Of a DNA stretch of 26,620 nucleotides, positions 1-9,071 are shown in pieces. The position numbers and the translations under genes are program-made. Origin of the DNA: Zelonia costaricensis (taxonomy: Eukaryota; Euglenozoa; Kinetoplastea; Trypanosomatida; Trypanosomatidae); NCBI GenBank assembly GCA_030849075.1, contig JASAOO010003172.1, forward strand, positions 1 to 26,620. Reading direction: 5' to 3'. The notes under the pieces are model-generated. The model ran no database searches. It had not been told where the DNA came from and saw nothing but the letters and a program-made list of their open reading frames with translations. The first letter of the stretch is position 1. The number at the start of each line of letters is the position of its first letter.

Positions 1-250
1 GCGTCTTGAAGTCGTTGGGGTCGGCAATGCCACCAGAGATGGTCGACGTCACCTCACCACCGAGGGTCACGGCTCCGGCGAACTCGCAGACAGACGCGAG
101 GATGACAATCTGCGTCAGCGTCAGAATGCGCGCGCCGTACGTCGTGCCGAAGGCGTTGGCGAGGTCGTTCATGCCAACACCGGCGCCGGTGAGGAACGAG
201 ACGAAGGCGCCGACGACGACGATCCACAGGTAGGGGTTTGGATCGCTCAT
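1..250 (-). CDS. PiT-family inorganic phosphate transporter, N-terminal part (partial at window edge)
   Basis: The first 83 residues are visible, starting at the ATG complementary to 248-250; the rest lies outside the window. Residues about 8-25 form a first membrane segment. They are followed by the PiT/PHO4 signature: GMNDLANAFGT, then a hydrophobic stretch beginning LTLTQ, then EFAGAVTLGGEVT. These match the family pattern of a GxNDxANxFGT block plus an EFxGAxxxGxxVTxTI block that lines the substrate path. Family members are multi-pass plasma-membrane phosphate symporters (sodium- or proton-coupled), and trypanosomatid homologues are commonly named phosphate-repressible phosphate permease. 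The gene is downstream of the D-lactate dehydrogenase gene in the leftward unit, separated by about 1.07 kb. The coupling ion cannot be read from this fragment. The family call is firm, and the ATG is supported by a polypyrimidine-AG acceptor about 110 nt upstream. Confidence 0.9.
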   Translation of the reverse strand, partial: MSDPNPYLWIVVVGAFVSFLTGAGVGMNDLANAFGTTYGARILTLTQIVILASVCEFAGAVTLGGEVTSTISGGIADPNDFKT

Positions 251-1318
251 CTTGTCACACGTGGACCGAACCGGTGCAGAGAAGGGAGAGAAAAGCAAAA
301 GAGAGGGTCGGTGAGAGGGGAATGGAACGACAGAAACGAGCTGGGCTTGAGCAGCGCGACCTGTGAAAAAAAAAAAAGAAGGACGGTGGAACGTGAGGCG
401 TTGGTGCGCTTCAAACAACCAGAAGAAAACGCAAGGCTTCGGCGAGTGGAAACGTTAAAAAAAAAAGTGAAACGGGTGGAGGGCGGGAAAGAGTATCGCG
501 GAAGACTCTGAGTGTCAGCACAAGACAAGCAAGAGAGACGGTTGAGAGAGGAGGCGGTCATGGAGGGGACGGCATAAAAAGAGCGGAGACATTGCGCAGC
601 ATCGCGGCACAGAAGCTACCCCGACAGCTATCTGATTCTCCTTGCTGGTCAGCACTTTTCACAGCCGCTGCTGCGCGCGAGGGGTGCGCGATCCTCGGAA
701 GCTTGCCGAAGCAAAAGAAACAGGACACCGTCCCGCTCACTCTTCACTTCCGCTTCGCGTGTTCCCCGCGCCTGAATTTAAGCATGTCCGTGCTTTGATT
801 CTGTATTTTTCTGCCTTCGAGTTCGCGGAACAGCGTCGCATTGAGTGTCGCTCCGCAACAACAGCACCGCACTTACGCCAGGCAGGCCAGTCAAGACAGC
901 TTGCGCATGCTTGTTCTTGCGAGGAGAAGTGCGCGTTTGTGCAGCATTGAGAAGAGAAAAAAAAAAAAAACGGACTCCGGAGCGCCGATGCTGAGACCAA
1001 GAAGGAATATGCCCGACAAAACCGGCAAACGACAGAAAAAGAGCTGAGAGGCGTAGAATCGTGCCTCGAACGTGAATTGAAGGAGGCGGTGCAGAATAAT
1101 AAAAAAAAACGCCAGGCAACTGCGCCTTCTTGCACCCCGTTTCTCTCTAATTCGTAATGATAACGCTGTACCCTCGTGGCCGGCAAGGACTGCTTACGCC
1201 TTCCCAGCGCGGCGAGACGGTGAGGGAAGAAGCCCAGGGAGAAAAAAAAAACGAGGCAAGACACTTTTTGTTTGACGATACGCGACCAACACGGCGACGC
1301 GTAACTAACCAGGCGGCG
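251..1318 (-). other. Intergenic region of the leftward unit (D-LDH 3' UTR / transporter 5' flank)
   Basis: I see no gene here. Open frames on both strands are short and show no recognisable protein. The sequence is AT-richer than the genes and carries five A-runs of nine or more (366-377, 457-466, 957-970, 1101-1109, 1242-1251). These are T-runs on the sense strand of this unit. It should hold the D-lactate dehydrogenase 3' UTR, its polyadenylation region and the splice acceptor of the phosphate transporter. Confidence 0.6.
361..400 (-). promoter_or_regulatory. Candidate trans-splice acceptor for the phosphate transporter mRNA
   Basis: On the minus strand a pyrimidine-rich stretch ends in T12 (A12 at 366-377 on the plus strand) and is followed directly by CACAG, with the AG complementary to 361-362. 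That would leave a 5' UTR of about 110 nt before the start codon at 250. A second T10 tract (457-466) lies just upstream and could serve an alternative acceptor. The site is inferred from the trypanosomatid rule of polypyrimidine tract followed by the first AG; no transcript data were used. Confidence 0.5.
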
Positions 1319-2833
1319 CTACAAATGTGCGGTGGGAAAGAGAACCTGCTGAGACGGATAAAAGCAGCCAGGGTTCATGATGTTGTCGGGGTCCAGTGCC
1401 TTTTTTATTGACTCCTGGACAGCGATGTGCTGTGCACCATGCTCGCGGACCAGGTGGTGCACCTTGCCGACACCAACGCCGTGCTCGCCCGACACGGTGC
1501 CGCCTGCCTCGACGGCTCGCACGACCATGCGCTGCTCCAACTCGCGCGCCCGCTTGAAGTCCGCCGGGTCGCAGTACGGAATCAGCGTGTGAAAGTTGCC
1601 GTCGCTGATGTGCGCGCAAATGAGGCACGGGCGGTCGTTTTTCGCAAAGTCCGCCTCGGTCTCGCCAACGCACTGCGCCAGCTTGGACAGCGGCACGCAG
1701 ACGTCCGTCGTGATGACCTGCTGCACACCTTTCTCCTTGGAGCAGTGCATCGTGGCAAAGAGACACCCGCGGCGGGCGTCCCAGACGGAGTCCATTTCCT
1801 TGCCGCTCTTCAAGAAGCGCATGCTGCGTGGGCGGCCCTCTGCTTTGAAGATCCTCTCGACAGCCTTGTAGTCCCGTCGAATGTCGCGAAGCGACTTGTC
1901 GTTGCCGACGAACTCCAGCAACACAGTGGCGCACTCTGGCAGTGTCGTCTTCGAGTAGTTGTTGGCGCAAATCACGGCGCCCTTGCTCAGCAGCTCGCAC
2001 CGCAGCAAGGTGTCAGGGACCGCAGTGCGCTTCAGCGCCACCACTGCACGCACGGCGTCTGCGGTGCTCGAAAAAGCAGCAACGCCACCAGCGCTGTACT
2101 TTGTTGCTGGAAAGAGGCGGAAGCACGCCTCGCACACGATCCCGAGAGTGCCTTCGCTTCCAATGTACAGCTGGGTGAGCTCCAGGCCTGCAGACGACTT
2201 TCGCACAACTTGCCGCGTTTGAATGAGCTTGCCCTGGGCCGTCACCACACGCAGCGCAATAACGTTTTCCCGCGTGGTGCCGTACCTGAGCGTGCTCATC
2301 CCGCTTCCAGACGTCGCCACCATTCCGCCTACGCTCGGGTTTGAAGAGGGATCGGGGCCGAACAGGAAGCCTAGCTTTGCAACCGCTTTGCTGAGCTGGA
2401 GTTTGCTGACACCAGCGCCAACCCAGACACAAGCATTGTCGCAGTCCACGTCGAGCCGCTTTAGGTTCGCGGTGTCCACCACGACGCCACCAGCGTACGG
2501 AATGCACGCGCCTTCCAGCCCGGTGCCCGCCCCGCGCGGGGTGATTGGCACCTTGTGCTTTGCGCAGATTTTCACGACTGCCTCCAACACCTCCGGTGAC
2601 GGTGGGGCGATGGCAGCGGCCGGGACAGACGGGATGTGGCTAGACTTGTCTTTACTGTAAAGCCGACGGAGACGGTTCTCATCGAGGACGAAGTCCTTTG
2701 CCGGCCACGCGTGCAAAGCCCGCATCTCCTCGAAAGCAGGCCGATAGCGAGCCTGGCGACTCGCAAACGGCTCCACCTCGTACTCTGCGAGGCCAGACCG
2801 CGTCGACCAGGAGGACTTCGATGGCGCCGCCAT
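1319..2833 (-). CDS. D-lactate dehydrogenase-type FAD-linked oxidase with PTS1-like C-terminus
   Basis: A 504-residue FAD-linked oxidase of the DLD/GlcD family, oxidising D-lactate or a related D-2-hydroxyacid. The PCMH-type FAD-binding domain covers about 70-245: TPRGAGTGLEGAC (98-110), the glycine-rich GPDPSSNPSVGGMVATSGSG (159-178), RYGTTRENV (183-191) and IGSEGTLGIV (224-233). The C-terminal catalytic domain carries CAHISDGNFH (406-415), SGEHGVGVGK (448-457) and NPGCF (487-491), which hold the family's usual active-site histidines. Length is normal and no motif is missing. The protein ends Ala-His-Leu, which fits the PTS1 pattern for glycosome import, and I see no strong mitochondrial presequence. 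A known role for such enzymes is removal of D-lactate made from methylglyoxal by glyoxalases. D-2-hydroxyglutarate dehydrogenase or glycolate oxidase are less likely alternatives. It is the first gene of the leftward unit, beside the strand-switch region. Confidence 0.88.
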   Translation of the reverse strand: MAAPSKSSWSTRSGLAEYEVEPFASRQARYRPAFEEMRALHAWPAKDFVLDENRLRRLYSKDKSSHIPSVPAAAIAPPSPEVLEAVVKICAKHKVPITPRGAGTGLEGACIPYAGGVVVDTANLKRLDVDCDNACVWVGAGVSKLQLSKAVAKLGFLFGPDPSSNPSVGGMVATSGSGMSTLRYGTTRENVIALRVVTAQGKLIQTRQVVRKSSAGLELTQLYIGSEGTLGIVCEACFRLFPATKYSAGGVAAFSSTADAVRAVVALKRTAVPDTLLRCELLSKGAVICANNYSKTTLPECATVLLEFVGNDKSLRDIRRDYKAVERIFKAEGRPRSMRFLKSGKEMDSVWDARRGCLFATMHCSKEKGVQQVITTDVCVPLSKLAQCVGETEADFAKNDRPCLICAHISDGNFHTLIPYCDPADFKRARELEQRMVVRAVEAGGTVSGEHGVGVGKVHHLVREHGAQHIAVQESIKKALDPDNIMNPGCFYPSQQVLFPTAHL

Positions 2834-2912
2834 AACGGAACGGAACGCCTGTAGAAGAGTCGCCGGTTTTCGTCTTCGTGACTCCTCTTGGGCTCGTGCA
2901 CGTGCGATTGGG

Positions 2913-2936
2913 CTCTTCCCACAAGAGAAAAAAAAA
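2913..2936 (-). promoter_or_regulatory. Candidate trans-splice acceptor for the D-LDH mRNA
   Basis: On the minus strand T9 (A9 at 2928-2936) plus further pyrimidines is followed by AG dinucleotides complementary to 2915-2916 and 2913-2914. The predicted 5' UTR is about 80 nt, ending at the ATG at 2833. It supports this ATG as the start. Inferred from sequence rules only. Confidence 0.45.
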
Positions 2937-3302
2937 GTTGCGCAAGACTCGAGTATAGGGCCGTGGCGCAGTCTCTGGTGGTGGCGGTTATTGTGCTCTC
3001 TTGTTTTGATTCGTCGAAATAAACGGTTGAGCGGTCAGTGAAGAACAAGAAGGTTATGAAGTCAAGAGTGGTAGATGATATGTCACGGCATTTTGGAGTG
3101 CATAACTCGTGAGCCCCAGGCCAACACTCCATCCTCTAGGACCCACTCACACTTCCGCTTATCAGCCGCCCTCTCATAATGCCCCTAAAGATCTCTCTAG
3201 TGTTTCGCTTTTCCCGGCTCCAACCTGATCTCAACGATGTCGTCGCGATGCGAGGTGCTGGGGAAACACTACCCCACTCATGGATCCTTCGAGAGATCCT
3301 AT

Positions 3303-3328
3303 CGGTCCCCCTACCGTGGTAGGGACCG
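3303..3328. repeat. Short GC-rich inverted repeat (hairpin)
   Basis: CGGTCCCCCTACC at 3303-3315 faces GGTAGGGACCG at 3318-3328 across a 2-nt gap. The arms pair over 11 bp with two extra C in the left arm. It lies in the strand-switch region, about 470 bp from the D-LDH start codon, next to a G-rich run (3328-3340). No function is known to me. Confidence 0.6.
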
Positions 3329-4772
3329 GGGGCGGGGGGCGGAATTCTCTGAAAGTCCGGAGTCTTTTACACTGGGTGACGCTCTGCCCATTGTGCGCCA
3401 TAAACACAAAAACAGGAGAGTGAAGACAGACAGGCGATGGGAGCAGAGGAGAGAATTATGTACTCCCAAAAAAAAAACTGACTGAGATTACCGATCTCAT
3501 CGGCTGACCACATCTTCATTTCTCTTTTCCGTTCCTTCTACTCCCCTCCCAAACTCTGCAAAAAAAAAAAAAATGAGCGCGAAAGGGAGGATTCATGCAG
3601 TGAGACATTCGAGTTTTTTTTTTTTTTCGCAGCGCGTACTTCGATGTGAATTTACGTATAAAAATGAGCGTAACCGTTGACTTGATTGGGCTACACGCTT
3701 CTTTCCCAGCTCAGGATAACCCTTCTCTTTTTTTTTTTCCTGCTTGTTTGTCCCTGCGTAACATGAAGAGAAAAGGTCAACAGCTAGTGAAGAATCAGCG
3801 CCGTCTTCCTCTTTTCCTCATTCGATCAACCGTGCCTCCGAGGCTGCCGTGCTGCAAAACCGCCAAAACAAAAAAGAGGCCGTGCTGCACGATCCGGAAA
3901 GCACAGCTGAAAGCATGTAGCTACTGGCAGAAGAAGGCGTCAAAAATCACAGACTCCATTCCAAAAAAAGAACCAGCGCGCGGCAAGCGTGTGCCGCGTT
4001 CGATCGTTCGAAGGACAACACAGGTTCAGAAAGAGAAGAGAAAGATGACAACCACACAGAGGTGTTACTCTGTCATCCTCAACAATAAAACGCCGGGAAC
4101 GCTAAAATGCTAGTGCAAAAGCAGAACGAAAAGGAGGGCCCGCAACTGTCTCGGCGCACACGGCCGACTGCCCTGAAACGCCCACACCACGCTCGACCAC
4201 TGAGACACACAAAAAAAAAAACGAAAATGAGAGCCTTTGTAAGAAGTTTGTACATGGCAAGGCTGTCGGCGGGACACGAACAATTTCCGTTATTTCTAAT
4301 TGAGGAAAAAAAGCGCGGGCCTCATGTGACCTGCCGGAGGAGTGCTACGAATTCATTGCGGCTTGCATACGTTGCGTTTCTCAGCAGCTAACAAAAGGAG
4401 GGGAGGCGCGGTAAGCCTCGCGAGAGTACATGGGGCTGCCGTGCCGGACTTATGTCAAACACAAAGGCGGCACGCGCAGCTCTGGGAGTTGGGACAATCT
4501 GGCACGTTGCTCGTTCCACAACCAGAAACTCGCATCCAAACGCCTCAATACATCAGGCACAAAAAAGACCAAAAGGAGACACCCCGAAAAAACAAGCGTC
4601 AGGTCGTGGTGGAGGGGGGCGTTTGTGCAGTTGTCGTGCGCACGTCTCTCACGGGTTGCCGCTTGAATTGATGTGAGTGGAGCAGTGCCATGCGACTCAA
4701 CCGCAGGACCAAAGCCTGCTTCCGCTCTCTCGCCGCACCCAGTCTTCACAAAACAATCTCCTCCCTCTTTCA

Positions 4773-4865
4773 ATAAAAAGGAGCTGGTCTCCGAAGCTGT
4801 CGAGCACTTCGCGTTCTTTTTCCCTGTGGACCCCCAGTGCTGTTTGAGGGGCATAAAAAGGAGCT
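4773..4865. repeat. Direct repeat of ATAAAAAGGAGCT, 80 bp apart
   Basis: The 13-mer ATAAAAAGGAGCT occurs at 4773-4785 and again at 4853-4865. Related AT-rich words occur at 3657-3663 (TATAAAA) and near 574 (ATAAAAAGAGC). They resemble TATA-like elements, but trypanosomatid polymerase II initiation has not generally been tied to TATA boxes, so the role is open. Confidence 0.4.
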
Positions 4866-5520
4866 CAGCCACCATGCACTCAAAGAAGCTCGTGACGGTT
4901 CCAAGACGTGAAGAAAGAGCACAAGTCACCGCGAGGAGCAAGCGGTCACACCAGCCCCCTACCGAATAACATTGTGGTCTCCCCATCATTTGGCCGTCCA
5001 GCACAGAGAAAGGCCGTGTTTCACGTGCTGTCGCCACGCCCGCGTCAGCCTGGATCTCCTGAAAAAATGATTGCGCTCATGCAGAGAAAAGCACAACACT
5101 CAGAAGGCATGGGTGTTTTGTTCCGCCTCCTTTTTCTTTTTGCGAGCTCAAAACGTCGGAGAGAGCACGCGGTTTTCTGCAAGCCCGGAAGTGCGTGTCC
5201 GCCTGCCGTTTGGAAACTGCAGTTGCTCCCAACAAGTATCGAAATGGAAAACAGTGTGCCGAAATAGATAGCCGATTGTGGAAGGGTTAGGCGAGAAATG
5301 TAGCTGACGGATCAAAAGGCACCTTGACAGACCCACCCGCCAGGTGCGTAAGGAAAAGCTCGCTGGAGCAATGTTCCGTGTGGGCTTTTAAATGGCGCGC
5401 TCCGAGAAGTAATCAGGGGTCCGTGGTAGAAGCTGCGGCTGTGATGAGCAAAGCTCGCGTGTGAACAATGCGCGGCGAAGGTCCTTACTCGGCTCTCCCG
5501 TGCTTTACTCCTCACAAGAA

Positions 5521-5612
5521 CCCCCCCCCCCTCCCCAGCGCTTTCGGTACCTCTGAGCTGAAAGCACAGGCGGGTTGGGCGCGAGGCTGATCGTCGGGAG
5601 AGGGGGGGGGGG
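5521..5612. repeat. C11/G11 long inverted repeat with nested stem in the strand-switch region
   Basis: C11 at 5521-5531 followed by TCCCC (5532-5536) faces GGGAGA (5596-5601) followed by G11 (5602-5612). C11 pairs with G11, T5532 with A5601, and the next four C pair with G once A5599 is bulged, giving about 16 bp around a 59-nt spacer. Inside the spacer a second stem is possible: GCTTTC (5540-5545) with GAAAGC (5560-5565). The tracts sit in the zone where homopolymer strand bias flips. G/C tracts near polymerase II start sites are known for Leishmania chromosome 1; assigning that role here is inference. Confidence 0.6.
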
Positions 5613-6115
5613 TGACGTCGACTGGCGTCGACCAGGCACCTTTCTCCCTCCCGGTGGCTTGCACTGCCACTGCTGGACCTGGCAAAGTCGAGAACCGTGG
5701 GCTGATCTGTCAACAGTGCAAACAGTGTCGCATTTTTTTCTGTTCAATGTCTACTGCTCAATAAGTGTTTGTGCTCAACGAGGCAGACACGCGCGGCCGC
5801 TTCTCGGACAGCAACGCTGTGCGCGATGCATCTTGAGAGGGACCACACAGATGCTCGTGTGAACCGCGCGCATCGTGATTGGCACGCTTTTTTCCTTCGC
5901 CGTGCCTCACCTGTGCCGTTGCCGCGTTTTCCCTTGAGTGCTGTGTGTGATCGCTTTTTGTTCAGAGACGTGCTAATGATAAGGGAAGACCTCGTTTGCG
6001 GGCCTTTGAGACTCACTCAGTCGTGAAAACTCTCGTGTCGTTCTTTCTTTTTCTGTGCCAAATACACCAACCGCGAGTTGCAGATGACGCCGGCAGCCGT
6101 GGCAGTCGCTGCATC

Positions 6116-6234
6116 GCTGAACGTCGAGTTCAGCAAAGCAGGCTATCACTGAGCGTGGTAATTGTCCACTAGGACGTCCGCTTCTACGTGACAAGCAGCC
6201 GGGGCACTGCTTTTGTAGCCCTCTGAGGGCGGAC
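6116..6234. repeat. Cluster of short inverted repeats
   Basis: GCTGAAC (6116-6122) and GTTCAGC (6128-6134) form a 7-bp stem with loop GTCGA. Further on, GCCCTC-T-GAGGGC (6218-6230) is a near-perfect palindrome, and GTCCGC (6177-6182) is complementary to GCGGAC (6229-6234). The last two pairings share bases and exclude each other. The cluster might be a folded RNA, but I do not recognise a known RNA family in it. Confidence 0.35.
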
Positions 6235-8807
6235 TCTCCTGTGGAGCAACACTCCCCAACAGCGCTAGAGAGTGCCGTGCAGTCAGCTCTGATTTTTACG
6301 GTAACGTCGAGGAGCACAGGGGGCTCGAATTCCATGCTCTCTTCTCCGCCGTTTTAAGCGGTAAGGTGTTGGCGTGACGCTGAGAGCGTTTGTTATCGGA
6401 GTGGGAAGGGAGTGCGACGGTGCCGCCGGCAACGCAGAAAGCCGCTTTCGTCATGGTAACTCGACTGGTTTGCAGGGTGTTGTCTGCTTCTTGAAGAGTG
6501 TTTGTGTGGCGACGTTTCTCTCGACTCTGTGCGGTGGGCTACACGGGGTTCTGCGAGTAGCGGGGCCGGTTCTAGCAGCTGAAGAGCCACCTGACTTCTC
6601 GACTCTAAGGCAGGTGCAGTGAGCCGCGTCGTTGGCGGACTGCGACTATGCTCGCTCGCCGACGCGTCGACGTGGAAGACGCAAGTGCACTTGGTCGACT
6701 GCGTCTCACATATGGCGAGCATACCACTTTCCGCAGCGGGAGTCGTGAATCAATATTTGCAGTGCTCTTTCGATTCACGGTTTTTTTTTTGTAGCTTCTT
6801 TCTCTGCAGCCCTATTTTCTCACAGTTTCTCCACGCGGTGGAGAGAAGCCACGCAAGTTCGCAACGTGCGGTCGCGCACTGCTTCTGTGGCCCTGGGCCG
6901 CTACTTAGCTGGGGTCTGTGCGACCATTCCAGACGAGAACTATTTGCCTTTTCTAGCGGCGCTTTTCTCGAGCTACACCGTCTACTACCGCCTTGTCGTT
7001 GAACCTGCCCACTCATCGGGTGTGCACAAAGGGAGACGGCTCCTCCAGTTTTTTAATTTGCACCTTGCTGCCCGCACACGGAGGGCGGAATGATGAGAAC
7101 CCCTTCCGGCGTAGCTGGGGCCCGCTGGCCACTGCTAGCGGCGCTATCCCCCGAGACGCTGTGGACGCAGGCGTACACCGAAATGCGCATGCGGTTTGTG
7201 TTTGCGAGGGTGCTTCTCGAAGCGAGTGAACGCTCGTTTTCGGCAACCCAGCTTCTGTTCCAGTGTGTGTGCGGCCTAATCGCTGTGTCCTTTTTTTTTT
7301 TTTCTGGAGTGCGCGTGTGGAGTTCAAAACCCGTTGTCCGGCGTCCGTGCTGGTTTCATTTCAGCTCCCCTACATCGCGCTCCTTTTTTTTTTTTCTAAC
7401 GTGGATATATGGGTGAGCAAAGTGGGGACGAAACACAGTTCTAACGCAGTGGCAGGGCACCGCTGCGCGCTAAGTGGGCTCTCTGTTTCTGCTAGAGGTG
7501 CCAATTCTCGCTTTAGCAAACACAACTGTCTTTCACGCTGTTTTCGCCGCCTTCGTCTCCCGCATGTGTTTCTCTCTATCTGGTTTTTTACGGGCATCGA
7601 AATAGAAGCCTTGCTATCATGACACGTAGCTGCTTTTGTTTCGCTGCTGTGGCGGCGTGTTTCTCGCTGAGCAGTAGCGGCAACTTTTTTTTTTCTGTTA
7701 GTACTTTTTGTTTAGTTCGACCCCTCTTTTTCTGTTCGCTTAACGAGATTTTTCTCTTTCTTGCCTTGATCGGTACGGCCCGCACAGCAGTTCTGTTGAT
7801 ACGCTTCGCGCGCCTGAGTGGTGGCATTGCACTTCGGCACGGGCGAGATCATGCTATGCCTATCCCCCCGGAGTAGCTTTGAGCAGGCACCGAAGCTAGA
7901 GATGCAGCTTTCCCGCGAACAGCGTGTTATGTTTTTACCGTGCAGCTCTGCGATCTGCTCGCAGCAACGCCAACAACGACGGAATAGAAAATGATATGCA
8001 CGCGTCGGCGCGGAAGCTCTCTTTTAACGAACTAACGTCGCTTGACAGCTCGCAAACGCGTGCACTTTTTTTTTTTTTTTTCGAATAGTCCTGCCGTGCT
8101 GATCTCGCCAGCAAGTGTGTGTGTGTGACACCAGGTCAAAGCCGTTGGAAAAGACTTTTTTTGTTTTTCCTTTCCGAGTTGTGCACTGACAGATTTGCGA
8201 GCTTTTTCTGTTCCATTTTGGCCTTCAAAGTGCTCCCTGAATCGGGTGGAGTATGGAAGCTGAGCTGGCGCACGCAAGTGCACACTCACGACGATGTCTG
8301 CGCGACAGACGGCACCTATTCAGTCGGTGCACGCAAAAGCAAAAAAAAAAATAAAGGGATAGTAAGTACAAGGAGACTCAGCAGAGAATTCTGACACGGC
8401 TGGCTGGTGCGCCGTTGCATGGTTTCGGGAAGACGCGATGTGCGAAGAGTCGCGTGCACGCTCGGCTGAAGGTTCTGCCGCCGTTTCCCGACAAGCCCAT
8501 GCAACAACGCGTTTTGCGGCGCACCTTCGCACCACTTTTGGACAAGAAAAGGGCGGCGTCGGGTTGCCCTGCAGTAAGGCGTCGCCGGCCGCTTGTCTTT
8601 CGCTCGTATGAAGAGTCGCCTCCCTCGCACCGCAGTTCCTGGTTCGGCAATGCAGTAGCGCGAAAAGGAAAAAAAAATGCAGTACACACATGCGCACACG
8701 TCCTTTTTTTTCTTTCCTCCTATCGCTGCTTATTCCTTCGAGCCCTCATCTTCACTTTCGAGGGAAAAAAACAGCGGCAAAAGAACACTTTTCTGGCCAG
8801 CGGTTGA

Positions 8808-8833
8808 TGTGTGTGTGTGTGTGTGTGTGTGTG
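8808..8833. repeat. (TG)13 microsatellite upstream of the first rightward gene
   Basis: A perfect TG dinucleotide run at 8808-8833, about 240 bp before the first start codon of the rightward unit. GT-rich stretches can drive polymerase II initiation in African trypanosomes; TG/CA microsatellites are also common in Leishmania intergenic DNA, so this may be ordinary. Confidence 0.8.
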
Positions 8834-9017
8834 CGTGACTGTAATACAGTTTTCCTGACCTGTGCTGATCGACTGGTGCTCGCTAGCTCCGTTACGGTTG
8901 CACGTAGCTGCGGTGACACGGCGGAGCACCTCAGAGCGCGGTGTAGAACAACGCTGAGGTCCATGGAACGCGACGGTGAGCCCCGCCTTTCGCAGTATTG
9001 AGATCAACGCAGCGCGC

Positions 9018-9044
9018 TTTTTATTCATCACGCCTGACGCACAG
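9018..9044 (+). promoter_or_regulatory. Candidate trans-splice acceptor for the TRAPPC11-like mRNA
   Basis: A T-rich stretch starting near 9018 leads to ACAG with AG at 9043-9044, 27 nt before the ATG at 9072. An alternative, stronger pyrimidine tract lies at 8703-8738. The in-frame open reading extends upstream to 8976 without an ATG, so 9072 is the first usable start. Confidence 0.35.
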
Positions 9045-9071
9045 TGTTTTTCCCGCCGCTTTTCGTCGGTG

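Larger units (their letters stand above)
2834..9071. other. Divergent strand-switch region (candidate RNA polymerase II initiation region)
   Basis: This 6.2-kb stretch separates a leftward gene block from a rightward one. It has lower GC than the flanking genes, many homopolymer runs, and no open frame with recognisable protein; the longest frames are low-complexity, Lys/Arg/Phe/Ser-rich and often lack an ATG start. In Leishmania, divergent strand-switch regions are where bidirectional polymerase II transcription begins, with long G or C tracts described near the start sites on chromosome 1. Here A-runs dominate up to about 3.57 kb and T-runs from about 6.78 kb. The change of polarity brackets a C11/G11 inverted repeat at 5521-5612. 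I searched by eye for tRNA A/B boxes, 5S, U-snRNA and 7SL landmarks and found none convincing. Confidence 0.75.

Noticed and set aside
3646..4113. 155-codon open frame in the strand-switch region
   Set aside because: It has no ATG at its first codon, is low-complexity and Lys/Arg-rich, lacks GC3 bias, and matches no family I know.
5688..5740. tRNA-like A box (TGGCAAAGTC) with a T7 run downstream
   Set aside because: There is no B box and no cloverleaf can be drawn; the T7 run is common in this region.
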